From: Candidatus Saccharibacteria bacterium UBA6258
GTDB taxonomy: Bacteria > Patescibacteriota > Saccharimonadia > Saccharimonadales > Saccharimonadaceae
Length of the DNA stretch: 64,000 bases
NCBI GenBank assembly: GCA_002441145.1
Contig: DJVK01000011.1
Span: forward strand, 4,750-68,749
Reading direction: 5' to 3'
Below are positions 52,649 through 62,130 of this stretch, piece after piece. Both the position numbers and the translations under genes were made by a program. Position 1 is the first letter of the stretch. Every line of letters starts with the position of its first letter. A model generated the notes under the pieces. The model was not told the DNA's origin, searched no databases, and saw only the letters and a program-made list of their open reading frames with translations.

Positions 52649-52667
52649 TATATTTCCCCTTTAGCAA

Positions 52668-55600
52668 CTAATCTAATAAACTGGCGCCACCGTCAGCATT
52701 ACGGCTGTATTTTGAACTCCATTCATTACCGTATATCTTTGCCTGTTCAAGTACCATATCCGTAGCTAACGCTTGTTGGTCTGGTGGATAGCCATATTTC
52801 GAGAGCGTCTTTTTAACATTAATGCGTAATTTCGCCTGTACGCTCTTGCGATATTGCCAGTCTACGGTTGCATCACGACGCACCTGTTCTACAAGTAGTT
52901 TTGCAATTTCACGGAGTTGGTTGTCGTCCATTACTTCTTTGGCGCTACCGTTTTCAACGAGTGCATCATAGAATAACGTCTCGTCTTCGCTCATGCCCTC
53001 CATTTTGCCTTCCTCGACAGCTTTGCGGACATCTTTACCGATTGCTATCAGCTCCTCGATTACCTGTGCAGCCTCAATAGTGCCATTCCTATAACGAGTT
53101 AATGCTTGGTGGAGCATTTCGGAGAACTTTGCTTCCTTGACGGCGTTACGTGAGAATTTCGCCTTAATCTCATCGTTAAGCAACTTCTTCAGTGCTTCGG
53201 CAGCAAGATTTTTGCGTTGCATGTTGCGTATTTCTGCGAAGAACGCATCACTTAGGATCGAGATTTCAGGTTTATCGAGCCCTGCTGCTTCGAATACGTC
53301 AACTACGCCAACTGGTGCAATAGCCTTATCTACGATCTGTTTGAGAGCTGTTCGGTATTCGTCGTCCGATACTCCGCCGCCGCGGTTCGACACCTTTTCG
53401 ATGCGCGCTTTTACAGCCTGGAAGAATGCGACCTGTTCGCGGATTGCTAATGCATCGGGCTGCGGCATTGCGAGTGCGAATGCCTTACTAAGCTCAAGAA
53501 CATGCTGCTTCAGTCGTTTTTCACCATCTTCGATACTAAGAATGTACTCCTCGGCATCGAGTAGAATTTGTAGCTGATCATTGGTCTGAGATGTGAAGTA
53601 GCGCATATAGTCGAAATGACCAAAGAGGTCTCTCACGATCTCGAAACGCATATTCATTTGCGCCACCGCTTCGGCGATATCAAGTTGCGGTGCGCCTTCG
53701 CCTCCGCTACGAGTATAGTCGGCCATAGCGTCACGCAAGGCACCGGCTACGCCGAGGTAGTCGACTACAAGCCCACCGGACTTGCCGGGGAACACTCGGT
53801 TGACGCGAGCAATGGCTTGCATGAGGTTGTGGCCCTTTAGTGGCTTGTCTAGGTACATCGTGTGCATATTTGGAACATCAAAGCCGGTAAGCCACATGTC
53901 GCAAACGATGACCATTTCGAGTGGATCTTCAGGATTCTTGATGCGCTTCTCGATTTCTTTAAGACGTTTCTTATTGCGAATGTGTGGTTGCAAATGTTCT
54001 GCATCACTTGCAGAACCCGTAATAATGACCTTAATTTTGCCTTCTTTATCATCCTCACTATGCCAGTCGGGGCGGTATGCGACAATTCGCTCGTATAAAT
54101 CGGCTGCGATGTTGCGGCTCATCGTTACTATCATACCCTTGCCTTCTATAACACTTTGACGAGCTTCGAAGTGCTGGATCATATCTAACGCGATTGTATT
54201 GAGCCGCTCGCCATTACCTACGATTGCTTCTTTTTGCGCGTACTCGGCTTTCAGCTTGTCTTGGCGGCTTAGTTCCTCGCCCTCTAGCAAGTCGTCAACT
54301 TCTTGATCGAGCCAGCGCTTGGTATCTTCGTCCATGTTAAGATCGACAAGTCGGCTTTCGTAATAGATCGGTACAGTTGCGCCGTCCTCGACCGCTTGCT
54401 TTACGTCATAAATATCAACGTAGTCGCCAAACACGGCTGGCGTAGATCGGTCATCTGATTCAATTGGCGTCCCTGTAAAACCTATGTAGCTCGCACCTGG
54501 TAGTGCATCGCGCATATATTTTGCATAACCGTATACTAGCTGTGCATCACTTTCGCGGACGCGCGCCTTTAACCCGTATTGGCTGCGGTGAGCCTCGTCT
54601 GCCATCACTATGACGTTACGGCGATCGGTGAGTACTGGTGCCGAATCTTCCTCATCTTCGAGCGAGAACTTTTGTATGGTCGTAAATATGATCCCACCCG
54701 CCTGACGGTCTAGTAATTTTCGTAGATCACCGCGATTTTCGGCCTGCTTCGGGTCTTCGCCGAGTAATTCTTTACAGGCGCTAAACGTACCAAATAGCTG
54801 TCCGTCCAGGTCATTGCGGTCAGTCACAACTACAATGGTCGGATTATGTAGCTGTCGGTTGCGCATCATTTTGCCGGTATAAAATACCATGCTTAGCGAT
54901 TTACCAGAACCTTGAGTGTGCCATACGACACCCGCTCGCTGGTCACCGTGTTCGGCGCTTGCTCGTAAAGTACTGTCGAGTGCTTTATTTACCACCCAGT
55001 ATTGGTGATATGCGGCGACCTTTTTGATCATTTGCGAGTCGTCTTTATCGTCACGTTCAAAGACGATGAAGTTTTGGATTATATCGAGTAGTCGAGTTTT
55101 ATCAAATGCTCCACGTGCCAAAATGTCCATCATTGGTACGCGGCCGGCTTCTTTTTCACCATCGACGGTTTTCCATGGCATCATTCGCTCCTGCGGGCTC
55201 GTAATAGTCCCCATTTCGGCTTCGATGCCGTCACTAATAACGCACAGTTCATTAAAGCGAAAGAGGTCACTAATTTCGCGCTTGTATGTCTGGATTTGCC
55301 TAAAGGCTGCCGTAAGGTCTGCTTTGCTATCTGCGGCGTTTTTGAGTTCGATTAGCACAAGTGGAAGCCCATTTACAAATAGCACGATGTCGGGCCGTCG
55401 ATTACATTCGCTCTGTAAGACAGTTAGCTGATTAATTGCTATGAATTCATTATTATCTGGCGTTTCGAAGTCGATCACACGTACAATATCATGCTTAATC
55501 TCGCCATTGGTATCGCGATATTCTACTGGTATGCCACCGACGAGTAGTTCGTGAAACTGGTGATTGTTTTCGAGAAGTGTCGACTTATCTATGCGTACAA

Positions 55601-55805
55601 GCCGCTTAAAGGCCTCGTCTAATGCAACTTCTGGAATGTGAGCGTTAAGCCGTATTAAAGCACCCGCAAGTCGATGGTTCATTACGGTGTCTCGGTAATC
55701 TCGTTCTAAGGATCCGTCGGGTCCGATGTCGGGGCCGAATAAAGTTGTCCAACCTAGGTCGCGTAGTGTTTCAAGTGTTGAATGTTCGATTTGGTCTTCT
55801 GTCAT
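52668..55805 (-). CDS. hsdR: Type I restriction endonuclease subunit R
   Basis: 1045 residues, full length. N-terminal PD-(D/E)xK nuclease domain (RPDIVLFVNGLPLVLIELKNAA), SF2 helicase motifs I GVVWHTQGSGKSLSMVF, II VMADEAHRSQYG, III FTGTPIESDD, VI QAIARVNRVFPGK, then the helical C-terminus that contacts HsdM. It translocates and cuts DNA with HsdM and HsdS. ATG overlaps the DUF3644 stop by 4 nt. Confidence 0.96.
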   Translation of the reverse strand: MTEDQIEHSTLETLRDLGWTTLFGPDIGPDGSLERDYRDTVMNHRLAGALIRLNAHIPEVALDEAFKRLVRIDKSTLLENNHQFHELLVGGIPVEYRDTNGEIKHDIVRVIDFETPDNNEFIAINQLTVLQSECNRRPDIVLFVNGLPLVLIELKNAADSKADLTAAFRQIQTYKREISDLFRFNELCVISDGIEAEMGTITSPQERMMPWKTVDGEKEAGRVPMMDILARGAFDKTRLLDIIQNFIVFERDDKDDSQMIKKVAAYHQYWVVNKALDSTLRASAEHGDQRAGVVWHTQGSGKSLSMVFYTGKMMRNRQLHNPTIVVVTDRNDLDGQLFGTFSACKELLGEDPKQAENRGDLRKLLDRQAGGIIFTTIQKFSLEDEEDSAPVLTDRRNVIVMADEAHRSQYGLKARVRESDAQLVYGYAKYMRDALPGASYIGFTGTPIESDDRSTPAVFGDYVDIYDVKQAVEDGATVPIYYESRLVDLNMDEDTKRWLDQEVDDLLEGEELSRQDKLKAEYAQKEAIVGNGERLNTIALDMIQHFEARQSVIEGKGMIVTMSRNIAADLYERIVAYRPDWHSEDDKEGKIKVIITGSASDAEHLQPHIRNKKRLKEIEKRIKNPEDPLEMVIVCDMWLTGFDVPNMHTMYLDKPLKGHNLMQAIARVNRVFPGKSGGLVVDYLGVAGALRDAMADYTRSGGEGAPQLDIAEAVAQMNMRFEIVRDLFGHFDYMRYFTSQTNDQLQILLDAEEYILSIEDGEKRLKQHVLELSKAFALAMPQPDALAIREQVAFFQAVKARIEKVSNRGGGVSDDEYRTALKQIVDKAIAPVGVVDVFEAAGLDKPEISILSDAFFAEIRNMQRKNLAAEALKKLLNDEIKAKFSRNAVKEAKFSEMLHQALTRYRNGTIEAAQVIEELIAIGKDVRKAVEEGKMEGMSEDETLFYDALVENGSAKEVMDDNQLREIAKLLVEQVRRDATVDWQYRKSVQAKLRINVKKTLSKYGYPPDQQALATDMVLEQAKIYGNEWSSKYSRNADGGASLLD

Positions 55806-56785
55806 GTCATATACTTTCGCTTATTATTGACGCAGTGCTGCCTCACAATACTTAGCCATTTTTCATACCAATACCAGTATTTCTCAACTTCTATACCGAA
55901 GCCCTTTGTTGGGTTCCGGGCGTCATATTTTTTCCAGAGTTTCGTGTGATGGTGCATATTGAATCTCGAATAACCTTCATCGTTCATCATCTTTACAATA
56001 GTCGTAGCTCTGTATTTTGTCTTCTCTTTTTCTCTGATCGTCGAATAAGTTTTATTGATATTCGTTGCGATCTCAGAACCAGGCTTAATAAATTCGATGA
56101 CCTTATCTGCTTGTCCGGGATGATTTGCAATTTTTTGCGTAAACAAAACACGATAGGCGTACCTTGGATTATTGTACTCTTCTTCACTCAAATTCCCGTC
56201 ATAACCATCGACAAAGCGTGTTACATGGGCTGGTAGAATGTCCCGATACTCTTGCATGGTAGTTGTTTGATCTTCGGTCAACGATGTGAACTGCAGGCTA
56301 AATGAAAGGTATTTGTCTATGCCTAGTTCATTGCCAAATAGCAGTTTTATATAGTCATTGAAGTTGAGGCAGCACGCTTGAAAGCGAGCACTCAAGGCGT
56401 CATCAATTTTTGTTGTCATTTGGTGTTCGATTTCATGCCTTAAGCCGATCAGAAACCTTAGGTTATTCGCCGCATCCTTGTCGATAGGTGAATTATCATC
56501 ATTCAGACAACGCTCTAATTCCCAATACTTGTCTGCGCCGTGCTTGGTTTTATCGAACTTTTTTCTGCCCGAAGACGTGATCTCATAGTATCGATATTCA
56601 ATCTTTTGAGACCGGTAGTGTGCATGTAAAAGATAGGTCCATGCAATGATCATGTTGACGATGAACATCTCAGACTTGAAGGTTATCAGAGGATTATTAA
56701 AGACTTGAACAGCGGCAAGTGCTGCTTCGCGTGACTTACTTACAAGCTCTAGCTTAACAGAGCCGACCCTTCTAACTCGACTCAC
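55802..56785 (-). CDS. DUF3644-domain protein inside the RM operon
   Basis: 327 residues from GTG 56785, whose GTGA overlaps the hsdS stop; an ATG at 56872 would overlap hsdS by 90 nt. N-terminal part LELVSKSREAALAAVQVFNNPLITFKSEMFIVNMIIAWTYLLHAHY is the DUF3644 signature. NNLRFLIGLRHEIEHQ suggests a helical HEPN-like RxxxxH element: R and H in GLRHEIEHQ. The C-terminus is basic and aromatic. DUF3644 proteins, as I recall, turn up in defence contexts. Overlaps on both sides tie it to hsdS and hsdR. Confidence 0.8.
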   Translation of the reverse strand: MSRVRRVGSVKLELVSKSREAALAAVQVFNNPLITFKSEMFIVNMIIAWTYLLHAHYRSQKIEYRYYEITSSGRKKFDKTKHGADKYWELERCLNDDNSPIDKDAANNLRFLIGLRHEIEHQMTTKIDDALSARFQACCLNFNDYIKLLFGNELGIDKYLSFSLQFTSLTEDQTTTMQEYRDILPAHVTRFVDGYDGNLSEEEYNNPRYAYRVLFTQKIANHPGQADKVIEFIKPGSEIATNINKTYSTIREKEKTKYRATTIVKMMNDEGYSRFNMHHHTKLWKKYDARNPTKGFGIEVEKYWYWYEKWLSIVRQHCVNNKRKYMT

Positions 56786-57930
56786 AGTCTCACCTTTCCA
56801 GATATCATTCGAGGAAGGACGGTGTCGCGTAGCGTGGCGAGGGATTGGATTTGTTGGGCGTTTTGCTTCCAAGCATCAAGTATTGGCTGGATTTTGTCCC
56901 CAATCTGGTTCATTTCAGATTCGCCGGGAACTCGCACCTTCGCCTGACTCAGATGCTTACGTTGAATGTGTCCCATTGTCGTAGCTTTGGATTTTGCAAT
57001 ACGAATAAACTCATCCAGATGATGTTCTGTCCAATAGTAGTATAGCCACTCGGGGTAGTTCTCAGAGCTAACTTTGAACAAATGTTGGTTAAGCGCACCC
57101 GATCCCTCGCCCCAGAATTTTAGGAGTAATGTACCGGACCAAGAAAATAGTAAGTCGCCATTGTTTATGATATATCTTTCTGGAATAGCTGCGCTGGCAA
57201 TATCGGTATTGTCAGTGATGCCAGATGACATTTCGCGAATTTTGATAACAGGAAGTGTTGGCTCGCCAGCTACTCTCGGATACTTCTGCATCGCTAGTCC
57301 ATTTAGAAAGGTTGCAATCTCGTCAAGTGATTTTACTCCCCATGCTTCCGCCTCAGGATTGTCGATGAAATAATGGCGAAAGAGTGCTTGGCCCATTTGC
57401 TCCAGAGTTTCATTCATCTTACGGTTAAGCTCAATTTTTTCATCAATTGTTCCAAGAATGTCTGCGCTTTTCTTTTGGATTTCAACGTCGGGGATCTTCA
57501 TTTCTAGATTTCGGACACCGGTAGTAGAAATTTCTTTGAACGTTGAGCCACCCGCCAAGCTCTCAATATGTGCTTTGTTTAGTTTGAGCCAGTAATAAAG
57601 GTACCTATTATCTAATTTACTTTCGTCACAGTTAATCCCTTTACATCCTTGATTGGTTGCCATTGGCTTAGATGCGATTGTCACATATCCTATAGGCGCA
57701 CGGCTACTAAAGATGACGGCACCGGCCGGTAGGAGCTTTGCTGATGATCTAGCGAGACCCGCCTGTGTAATACCTCGATCGCCTTTTGATATGTACATAT
57801 CATGATGTGTCGACAGGTCTCGCGGCGTGATCCATGGGATATCACCATTCCAGAATTCGGGAGTCTTTGTTGACGGGGTACCCCCACCTAATACTTGTGC
57901 GACATCTCCAAGCAAAACAATTTGATTCAT
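56782..57930 (-). CDS. hsdS: Type I restriction-modification specificity subunit S
   Basis: 382 residues with two target-recognition domains separated by a conserved helix. Repeats: LGDVAQVLGGGTPSTKTPEFWNGDIPWITPRDL at the start, AGGSTFKEISTTGVRNLEMKIPD closing TRD1, and MGHIQRKHLSQAKVRVPG closing TRD2, each followed by the coiled helices (ILGTIDEKIELNRKMNETLEQM). It decides the methylated bipartite site. Start preceded by GGTGAGG. Confidence 0.94.
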   Translation of the reverse strand: MNQIVLLGDVAQVLGGGTPSTKTPEFWNGDIPWITPRDLSTHHDMYISKGDRGITQAGLARSSAKLLPAGAVIFSSRAPIGYVTIASKPMATNQGCKGINCDESKLDNRYLYYWLKLNKAHIESLAGGSTFKEISTTGVRNLEMKIPDVEIQKKSADILGTIDEKIELNRKMNETLEQMGQALFRHYFIDNPEAEAWGVKSLDEIATFLNGLAMQKYPRVAGEPTLPVIKIREMSSGITDNTDIASAAIPERYIINNGDLLFSWSGTLLLKFWGEGSGALNQHLFKVSSENYPEWLYYYWTEHHLDEFIRIAKSKATTMGHIQRKHLSQAKVRVPGESEMNQIGDKIQPILDAWKQNAQQIQSLATLRDTVLPRMISGKVRL

Positions 57931-57932
57931 CC

Positions 57933-58016
57933 CTAGTCCTCACCTTCTACATTCGAATCAGCGGGTAGCTCAATATTTTCGAGAGAGAGGCTCTTTATTT
58001 CTAAATCAGCACTCAT
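57933..58016 (-). CDS. Coupled acidic mini-ORF, 27 aa
   Basis: 27 residues, MSADLEIKSLSLENIELPAD at the start, then SNVEGED. Its ATGA overlaps the stop of the upstream 3-TM gene by 4 nt and it ends 2 nt before the hsdS ATG, so it fills the only gap in the operon exactly. It is strongly acidic. It may be a leader coupling hsdS to the message or a real peptide; evidence is its exact overlap only. Confidence 0.5.
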   Translation of the reverse strand: MSADLEIKSLSLENIELPADSNVEGED

Positions 58017-58492
58017 TTCCCAGCACCTTCGATATAAACAGCAAGAAGAGTTAAAAGGCACAGCATGCCCGCTATGAAGCACACTATACTTACGTAATTT
58101 ATGACTTTGGTTGATCGAGCATATTGAACTTTTGACAAACCTTTACCGAGCGGGGTTGTAAGTGATTTTTTATAATTCGCTGAGATAATATTCTGCGCAT
58201 CTATAAGCATTTGTCGTGACAAGTAGTAGCCAACGATCACAGACATAATCACAACCACAAAGAGCAGAAGCGTGAAGTAGGACAGCCATCCATACTCACT
58301 AAATAACCTCTCATTTAGAGCCGCTAACGTAGCCAGCGCGGCTATCGAGAATGTCATTAGGGCTCGATCAGTTTCAAGTGTAACTTGCGTTAGTAAATCT
58401 TGATTGCGTAAGTAAGTTGATCTGTAGTCATTAGCTCGTTCATTGATAGTAAACTTAGCGACATTGCCCAGTAGATCAAACAGCCATTTCAT
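58013..58492 (-). CDS. Three-TM membrane protein inside the RM operon, 159 aa
   Basis: 159 residues: amphipathic N-terminus, helices at about 44-60, 68-92 and 130-153, with a basic cytoplasmic loop (SANYKKSLTTPLGKGLSKVQYARS). Its start overlaps the hsdM stop by one base (TAATG). No homologue recognised; a membrane protein is not a normal part of type I RM systems. By position it may be an effector or anchor; that is inference. Confidence 0.72.
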   Translation of the reverse strand: MKWLFDLLGNVAKFTINERANDYRSTYLRNQDLLTQVTLETDRALMTFSIAALATLAALNERLFSEYGWLSYFTLLLFVVVIMSVIVGYYLSRQMLIDAQNIISANYKKSLTTPLGKGLSKVQYARSTKVINYVSIVCFIAGMLCLLTLLAVYIEGAGK

Positions 58493-59991
58493 TATCGTAA
58501 ACCCCGGTCGGTGCCTGCGTCTATTTTTGCCAAGTTTTCTTTTATTTTGGCTTCGAGCTCGTGACTTTTCGCAAATTGCTCACTCAGCTCAGCGGTGAGT
58601 CGTTCTATTTTTTCTTTGAACGCCTCGTCGTCTTCTTCGACCTCTTCGCTACCGACGTAACGACCTGGTGTGAGCACAAAATCGCGCTCTTTGATCTCAT
58701 CAAGCGCGGCAACTTTACAAAAACCGGCGACATCTTCGTACTTACCGTTATCCGTTTTGAAGTGATGGTATGCTTCAGAAATTTGTGCAATATCTTCAGG
58801 TGACAGCTCACGATTACGGCGATTAATCATTTGGCCCATGTTGCGGCCATCGATAAACAATACCTTGCCATGGCGAATAGCGCGGTCGCGTGACACAAAC
58901 CACAGACATGCGGGGATGCCGGTATTAAAGAATAACTGACTTGGCAACGTAACAATACAGTCTACTAGGTCGTTAAGTATCAGCTGTTTGCGAATCTCAC
59001 CTTCCCCGCTACTTTGACTACTCATGCTACCGTTGGCTAAAACGAAACCGGCAGTGCCGCGTGGTGATAGATGGTGGATCATGTGTTGAATCCATGCGTA
59101 GTTGGCATTGCCTTTTGGTGGTGTGCCATACTTCCATCGAATATCATCTTGTAAGTGCTCTTGGCCCCAGTCGCTGATGTTAAACGGTGGGTTGGCAATG
59201 ATGTAGTCGGCTTTGAGATCTGGGAATTGATCGTGCATGAATGTGTCGCCGCGCTTTATGTCTGCATCGATGCCACGGATCGCCATATTCATTTTGGCTA
59301 GGCGCCAAGTGGTTTCGTTCAGTTCTTGACCGTAAATTGCAATGTCGTCGGTGCGACCGGCGTGTTCCTCGACGAATTTTTCGCTCCACACGAACATACC
59401 ACCACTACCGCAGGCTGGATCGTATACGCGGCCACTATACGGTTCGAGCATTTCTACAAGCAGCTTAACGATTGAGCGCGGTGTATAGAATTCACCACCA
59501 TTCTTGCCTTCTGAGTCAGCAAACATTCCCATAAAGTATTCATAAACCTGGCCGAGCAAATCTTTTGCATCGGTTGAGTCGAACCTGATATTCGTAAAGA
59601 GGTCTATTAGTTCGCCAAGACGGCGCTTGTCGAGCGCTTCGCGAGCATAGTTTTTGGGCAGCACGCCCTTTAGCGTTGGGTTGTCGCGCTCGATCGCCTC
59701 CATCGCTTCGTCTACTAACTTGCCGATTTCGGGTTGTTTAGCATGTGCTACTAAGTGGTCCCAGCGTGCTTCTTTTGGGATCCAGAACACATTGTCGGCA
59801 GTATAAAAGTCGCGGTCCTCAGGGTTAAAGTCTTCGCTCTCGGCTTTTCTGTATTGCTGCTCGAAGGCATCAGAAACATACTTGAGGAAAATTAAACCAA
59901 GCACTACGTATTTGTACTCTGAAGAGCTAATGTTACCGCGAAGTTTGTCTGCTGCTGCCCAGAGTTTTGATTCGATTTGTTGAATGTCCAT
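58492..59991 (-). CDS. hsdM: Type I restriction-modification DNA methyltransferase subunit M
   Basis: 499 residues. N-terminal helical domain ([32 protein letters not shown]), SAM-binding [19 protein letters not shown], catalytic NPPF in [15 protein letters not shown], an N6-adenine methyltransferase. First gene of the operon; a CCC-TATAAT box at about 60025 and AAGGA before the ATG provide start signals. Confidence 0.96.
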   Translation of the reverse strand: MDIQQIESKLWAAADKLRGNISSSEYKYVVLGLIFLKYVSDAFEQQYRKAESEDFNPEDRDFYTADNVFWIPKEARWDHLVAHAKQPEIGKLVDEAMEAIERDNPTLKGVLPKNYAREALDKRRLGELIDLFTNIRFDSTDAKDLLGQVYEYFMGMFADSEGKNGGEFYTPRSIVKLLVEMLEPYSGRVYDPACGSGGMFVWSEKFVEEHAGRTDDIAIYGQELNETTWRLAKMNMAIRGIDADIKRGDTFMHDQFPDLKADYIIANPPFNISDWGQEHLQDDIRWKYGTPPKGNANYAWIQHMIHHLSPRGTAGFVLANGSMSSQSSGEGEIRKQLILNDLVDCIVTLPSQLFFNTGIPACLWFVSRDRAIRHGKVLFIDGRNMGQMINRRNRELSPEDIAQISEAYHHFKTDNGKYEDVAGFCKVAALDEIKERDFVLTPGRYVGSEEVEEDDEAFKEKIERLTAELSEQFAKSHELEAKIKENLAKIDAGTDRGLR

Positions 59992-60044
59992 TAATAAATT
60001 CCTTACTGCTTACCCAGTATAGATTATAGGGGTGATTTTGAGAA

Positions 60045-60689
60045 CTATCCGATAACCTGGAAGGTCGTTTTAGTGATAATGATATGATCAAGAATTTTAA
60101 TCCCAAGTAATTCACCTGTATTTTGAAGGCGAGCGGTGACGTCTTTATCTGCTTGACTCGCCTCTAAATTACCGCTCGGGTGATTGTGCGCCACAATAAT
60201 ACTTGCTGCCCTATCCGTGATTGCATCAGCAAAAACCTCGCGCGGGTGCACGAGGCTACTGGTGAGTGTGCCGATAGTGATTACGCGCTTGGCTATGAGT
60301 CGATTCGCACCATCAAGCGTTAGACATACAAAATATTCTTGCTTTTTGTCGCGGATGTCTGCGAGCTGTGCGACTGCTTTTTCGGGACTGTCGATAATCG
60401 GCCGTTCGCTAACTTCGAATTGCCTACGCCATAACTCAAACCCGGCCATGATTTGCGTCGCTTTTGCAGGGCCGAGGCTTTTAACGGCTAGTAGGTCGTC
60501 GTAGGTAAGCTCGCTCCCCTTTTCTTTTAGTAATTTTTGCACATCACGAGCAATTTTAGTAACATCAGCCTGCGCGGTCCCGCTGCCGATAATCGCCATA
60601 AGTAGTTCGTAGTCGGATAGCGCGCCGGCGCCTTTAACGTGTAGTTTTTCGCGCGGTCGGTCGGCTTTTTGCCTGTCAGACATCTTCAT
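60045..60689 (-). CDS. radC: RadC/MPN(JAMM)-domain protein
   Basis: 214 residues. N-terminal helix-hairpin-helix region (REKLHVKGAGALSDYELLMAIIGSG, VKSLGPAKATQI) and the C-terminal JAMM core with the metal motif HNHPSGNLEASQADKDVT. RadC is widely conserved; a repair role is doubted and it is often found near mobile or defence genes. It precedes the RM operon on the same strand but has 53 nt and a promoter between. Confidence 0.93.
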   Translation of the reverse strand: MKMSDRQKADRPREKLHVKGAGALSDYELLMAIIGSGTAQADVTKIARDVQKLLKEKGSELTYDDLLAVKSLGPAKATQIMAGFELWRRQFEVSERPIIDSPEKAVAQLADIRDKKQEYFVCLTLDGANRLIAKRVITIGTLTSSLVHPREVFADAITDRAASIIVAHNHPSGNLEASQADKDVTARLQNTGELLGIKILDHIIITKTTFQVIG

Positions 60690-60724
60690 AGAGCATATTG
60701 TACTCTAAAGCGGCAAATATTAAC

Positions 60725-61372
60725 CTATGCAGCGTGTGCTGCTAACAATTCATCAACCTCTTTGATATGTAATGGTAAACGTTCATCGCTACCCGAACTG
60801 GCGATAGCAAGCATGCGGGTAATTTGTTCATATTCTTGAAGGCTGTAGACCTGATGGACATGTTGTGCGATGCGTTGCTCCATAGCGGCCACACCTTCAA
60901 AAACGTCAGCGGAATCTACGTTAACTTTAGCATTTGTGTAAACGACAAACGAATGAATTGGTGCGTTAAGATTACCTTGTAATAGATTCTCTAAGGCTTT
61001 GACGTGCTTATAATTTTGATGTAACGGATTATGGCGCTGATATTTACCATCGTACTTACATTGCGTCCATAGCTTTTTGTTCTTTGATCCGAATATTATA
61101 CCTACGTGAGCTTTATATTCTATGCAAAAGATGCCGTAAGGACTGACAATGACCTCGTCTATTTCAGTATGTGGTGTATTGGATGACGGCGCAGCTATAA
61201 CTATATTTTCGAAGATTACGCGCCCATAATCGATAGGTGCTGGGGCAATCTGTGTTTGCTGTTTGTCGCTACTCCTAACCGTAGAAGTTAACTGTACAAC
61301 AAGTAGTGCCACTAGTACGGATAGAGACATGATTATGGCTAGAGCAAATATTACGAATAAAAATTCCATCAT
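60725..61372 (-). CDS. Membrane-anchored NERD-domain protein
   Basis: 215 residues. One transmembrane helix at residues ~3-28, then a nuclease-related (NERD) domain: TEIDEVIVSPYGIFCIEYKAHVG gives Asp and E-x-K of a PD-(D/E)xK fold, followed by NPLHQNYKHVKALENLL, typical of NERD. Likely a nuclease acting near the membrane. Consensus promoter TTGACA, 17 nt, TGC-TATAAT upstream. It borders the RM island. Confidence 0.82.
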   Translation of the reverse strand: MMEFLFVIFALAIIMSLSVLVALLVVQLTSTVRSSDKQQTQIAPAPIDYGRVIFENIVIAAPSSNTPHTEIDEVIVSPYGIFCIEYKAHVGIIFGSKNKKLWTQCKYDGKYQRHNPLHQNYKHVKALENLLQGNLNAPIHSFVVYTNAKVNVDSADVFEGVAAMEQRIAQHVHQVYSLQEYEQITRMLAIASSGSDERLPLHIKEVDELLAAHAA

Positions 61373-61396
61373 ATAGCACAGTTGTTTAACTATATA

Positions 61397-61425
61397 ATTA
61401 TAGCATGTTTAAGTATAAATGTCAA
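61397..61425 (-). promoter_or_regulatory. Consensus promoter of the NERD gene
   Basis: Minus strand TTGACA (61425-61420), exact 17-nt spacer, TGC-TATAAT (61402-61397). Confidence 0.75.
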
Positions 61426-61480
61426 TGAACATATTATATACCCACTTGTTGGGTCGAAAAATACTCCAGATATGGCAAAT

Positions 61481-61544
61481 CGCCCCAGCTGATACCTTAA
61501 ATCTCTTGCGAGAACTACCCGGAGGTAGCGGTATTGCTGGGGCG
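61481..61544 (-). ncRNA. Structured three-way-junction RNA element
   Basis: Outer stem CGCCCCAGC/GCTGGGGCG continued by ATACC/GGTAT, enclosing two hairpins. On the minus strand their loops are c-TCCG-g (UNCG type, stem CTACC/GGTAG) and c-GCAA-g (GNRA type, stem TCTC/GAGA). Both are stable tetraloops only on that strand. It lies just after the orphan gene ending at 61572. Confidence 0.65.
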
Positions 61545-61571
61545 AGCACCTGATGTAGCTTGCAGAAGGGG

Positions 61572-62039
61572 TCATAGCGCTATGCTCGGGCGAGGTGCGC
61601 CTATGACGAGGTTGTAGGCCTCTTCATCAACGCAATCGCGTGCGATCCACTCGAGGCGCTTGCCTGCCCACTCATGGTTGAGCGAACAGGTGTAGCGGTA
61701 GTCGCCATCGCGGGTGCGACGGAACTCGTGCAGTGCACCATCGTTCGTCACCTTGAAGATGACGTACTCGGCGTTGATCGAGTGTGTGTTGACGACGTAG
61801 TAAGTGTCGTCTAGGTCGACCTCGCCGTGAATCTTCCACCCGTTCTTGAGTGTCCACCGGACGTCATCGTTCCGGTAGTGGAACCCGAGCGAGACGATGT
61901 CGGGCTTAGGCGACGAATGCCGCCCGACAAGCAAGTTGTCGGTAATGCAGCGTATCGCGCTCTCGAGAAACAGGTTTTGGGCGTGGTCGAGGAAGAACCC
62001 GACCACGAACTTAATCGAAACGGTCTGGGTTGTGGACAT
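61572..62039 (-). CDS. GC-rich orphan protein, 155 aa
   Basis: Soluble, rich in aromatic and charged residues, beta-strand pattern in the middle (RWTLKNGWKIHGEVDLDDTYYVVNTHSINAEYVIFKV), three cysteines. No recognised family. AAGGGGAC before the ATG; promoter TTTACT, 17 nt, TGC-TATAAT (62130-62102) matches that of the 199-aa orphan. A structured RNA element follows the stop, and the heptamer array begins 77 nt upstream of the start. Confidence 0.62.
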   Translation of the reverse strand: MSTTQTVSIKFVVGFFLDHAQNLFLESAIRCITDNLLVGRHSSPKPDIVSLGFHYRNDDVRWTLKNGWKIHGEVDLDDTYYVVNTHSINAEYVIFKVTNDGALHEFRRTRDGDYRYTCSLNHEWAGKRLEWIARDCVDEEAYNLVIGAPRPSIAL

Positions 62040-62101
62040 TACGTCCCCTTCTGTAGCTTATCAAGGTGCTGGGTAGATGACACGGATGTATCATTAGGGT
62101 A

Positions 62102-62130
62102 ATTATAGCATATTTTTGGTAAATAGTAAA
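62102..62130 (-). promoter_or_regulatory. Promoter of the 155-aa orphan gene, overlapping the heptamer array
   Basis: Minus strand TTTACT (62130-62125), 17-nt spacer, TGC-TATAAT (62107-62102). The -35 falls inside the first heptamer units. Confidence 0.65.
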
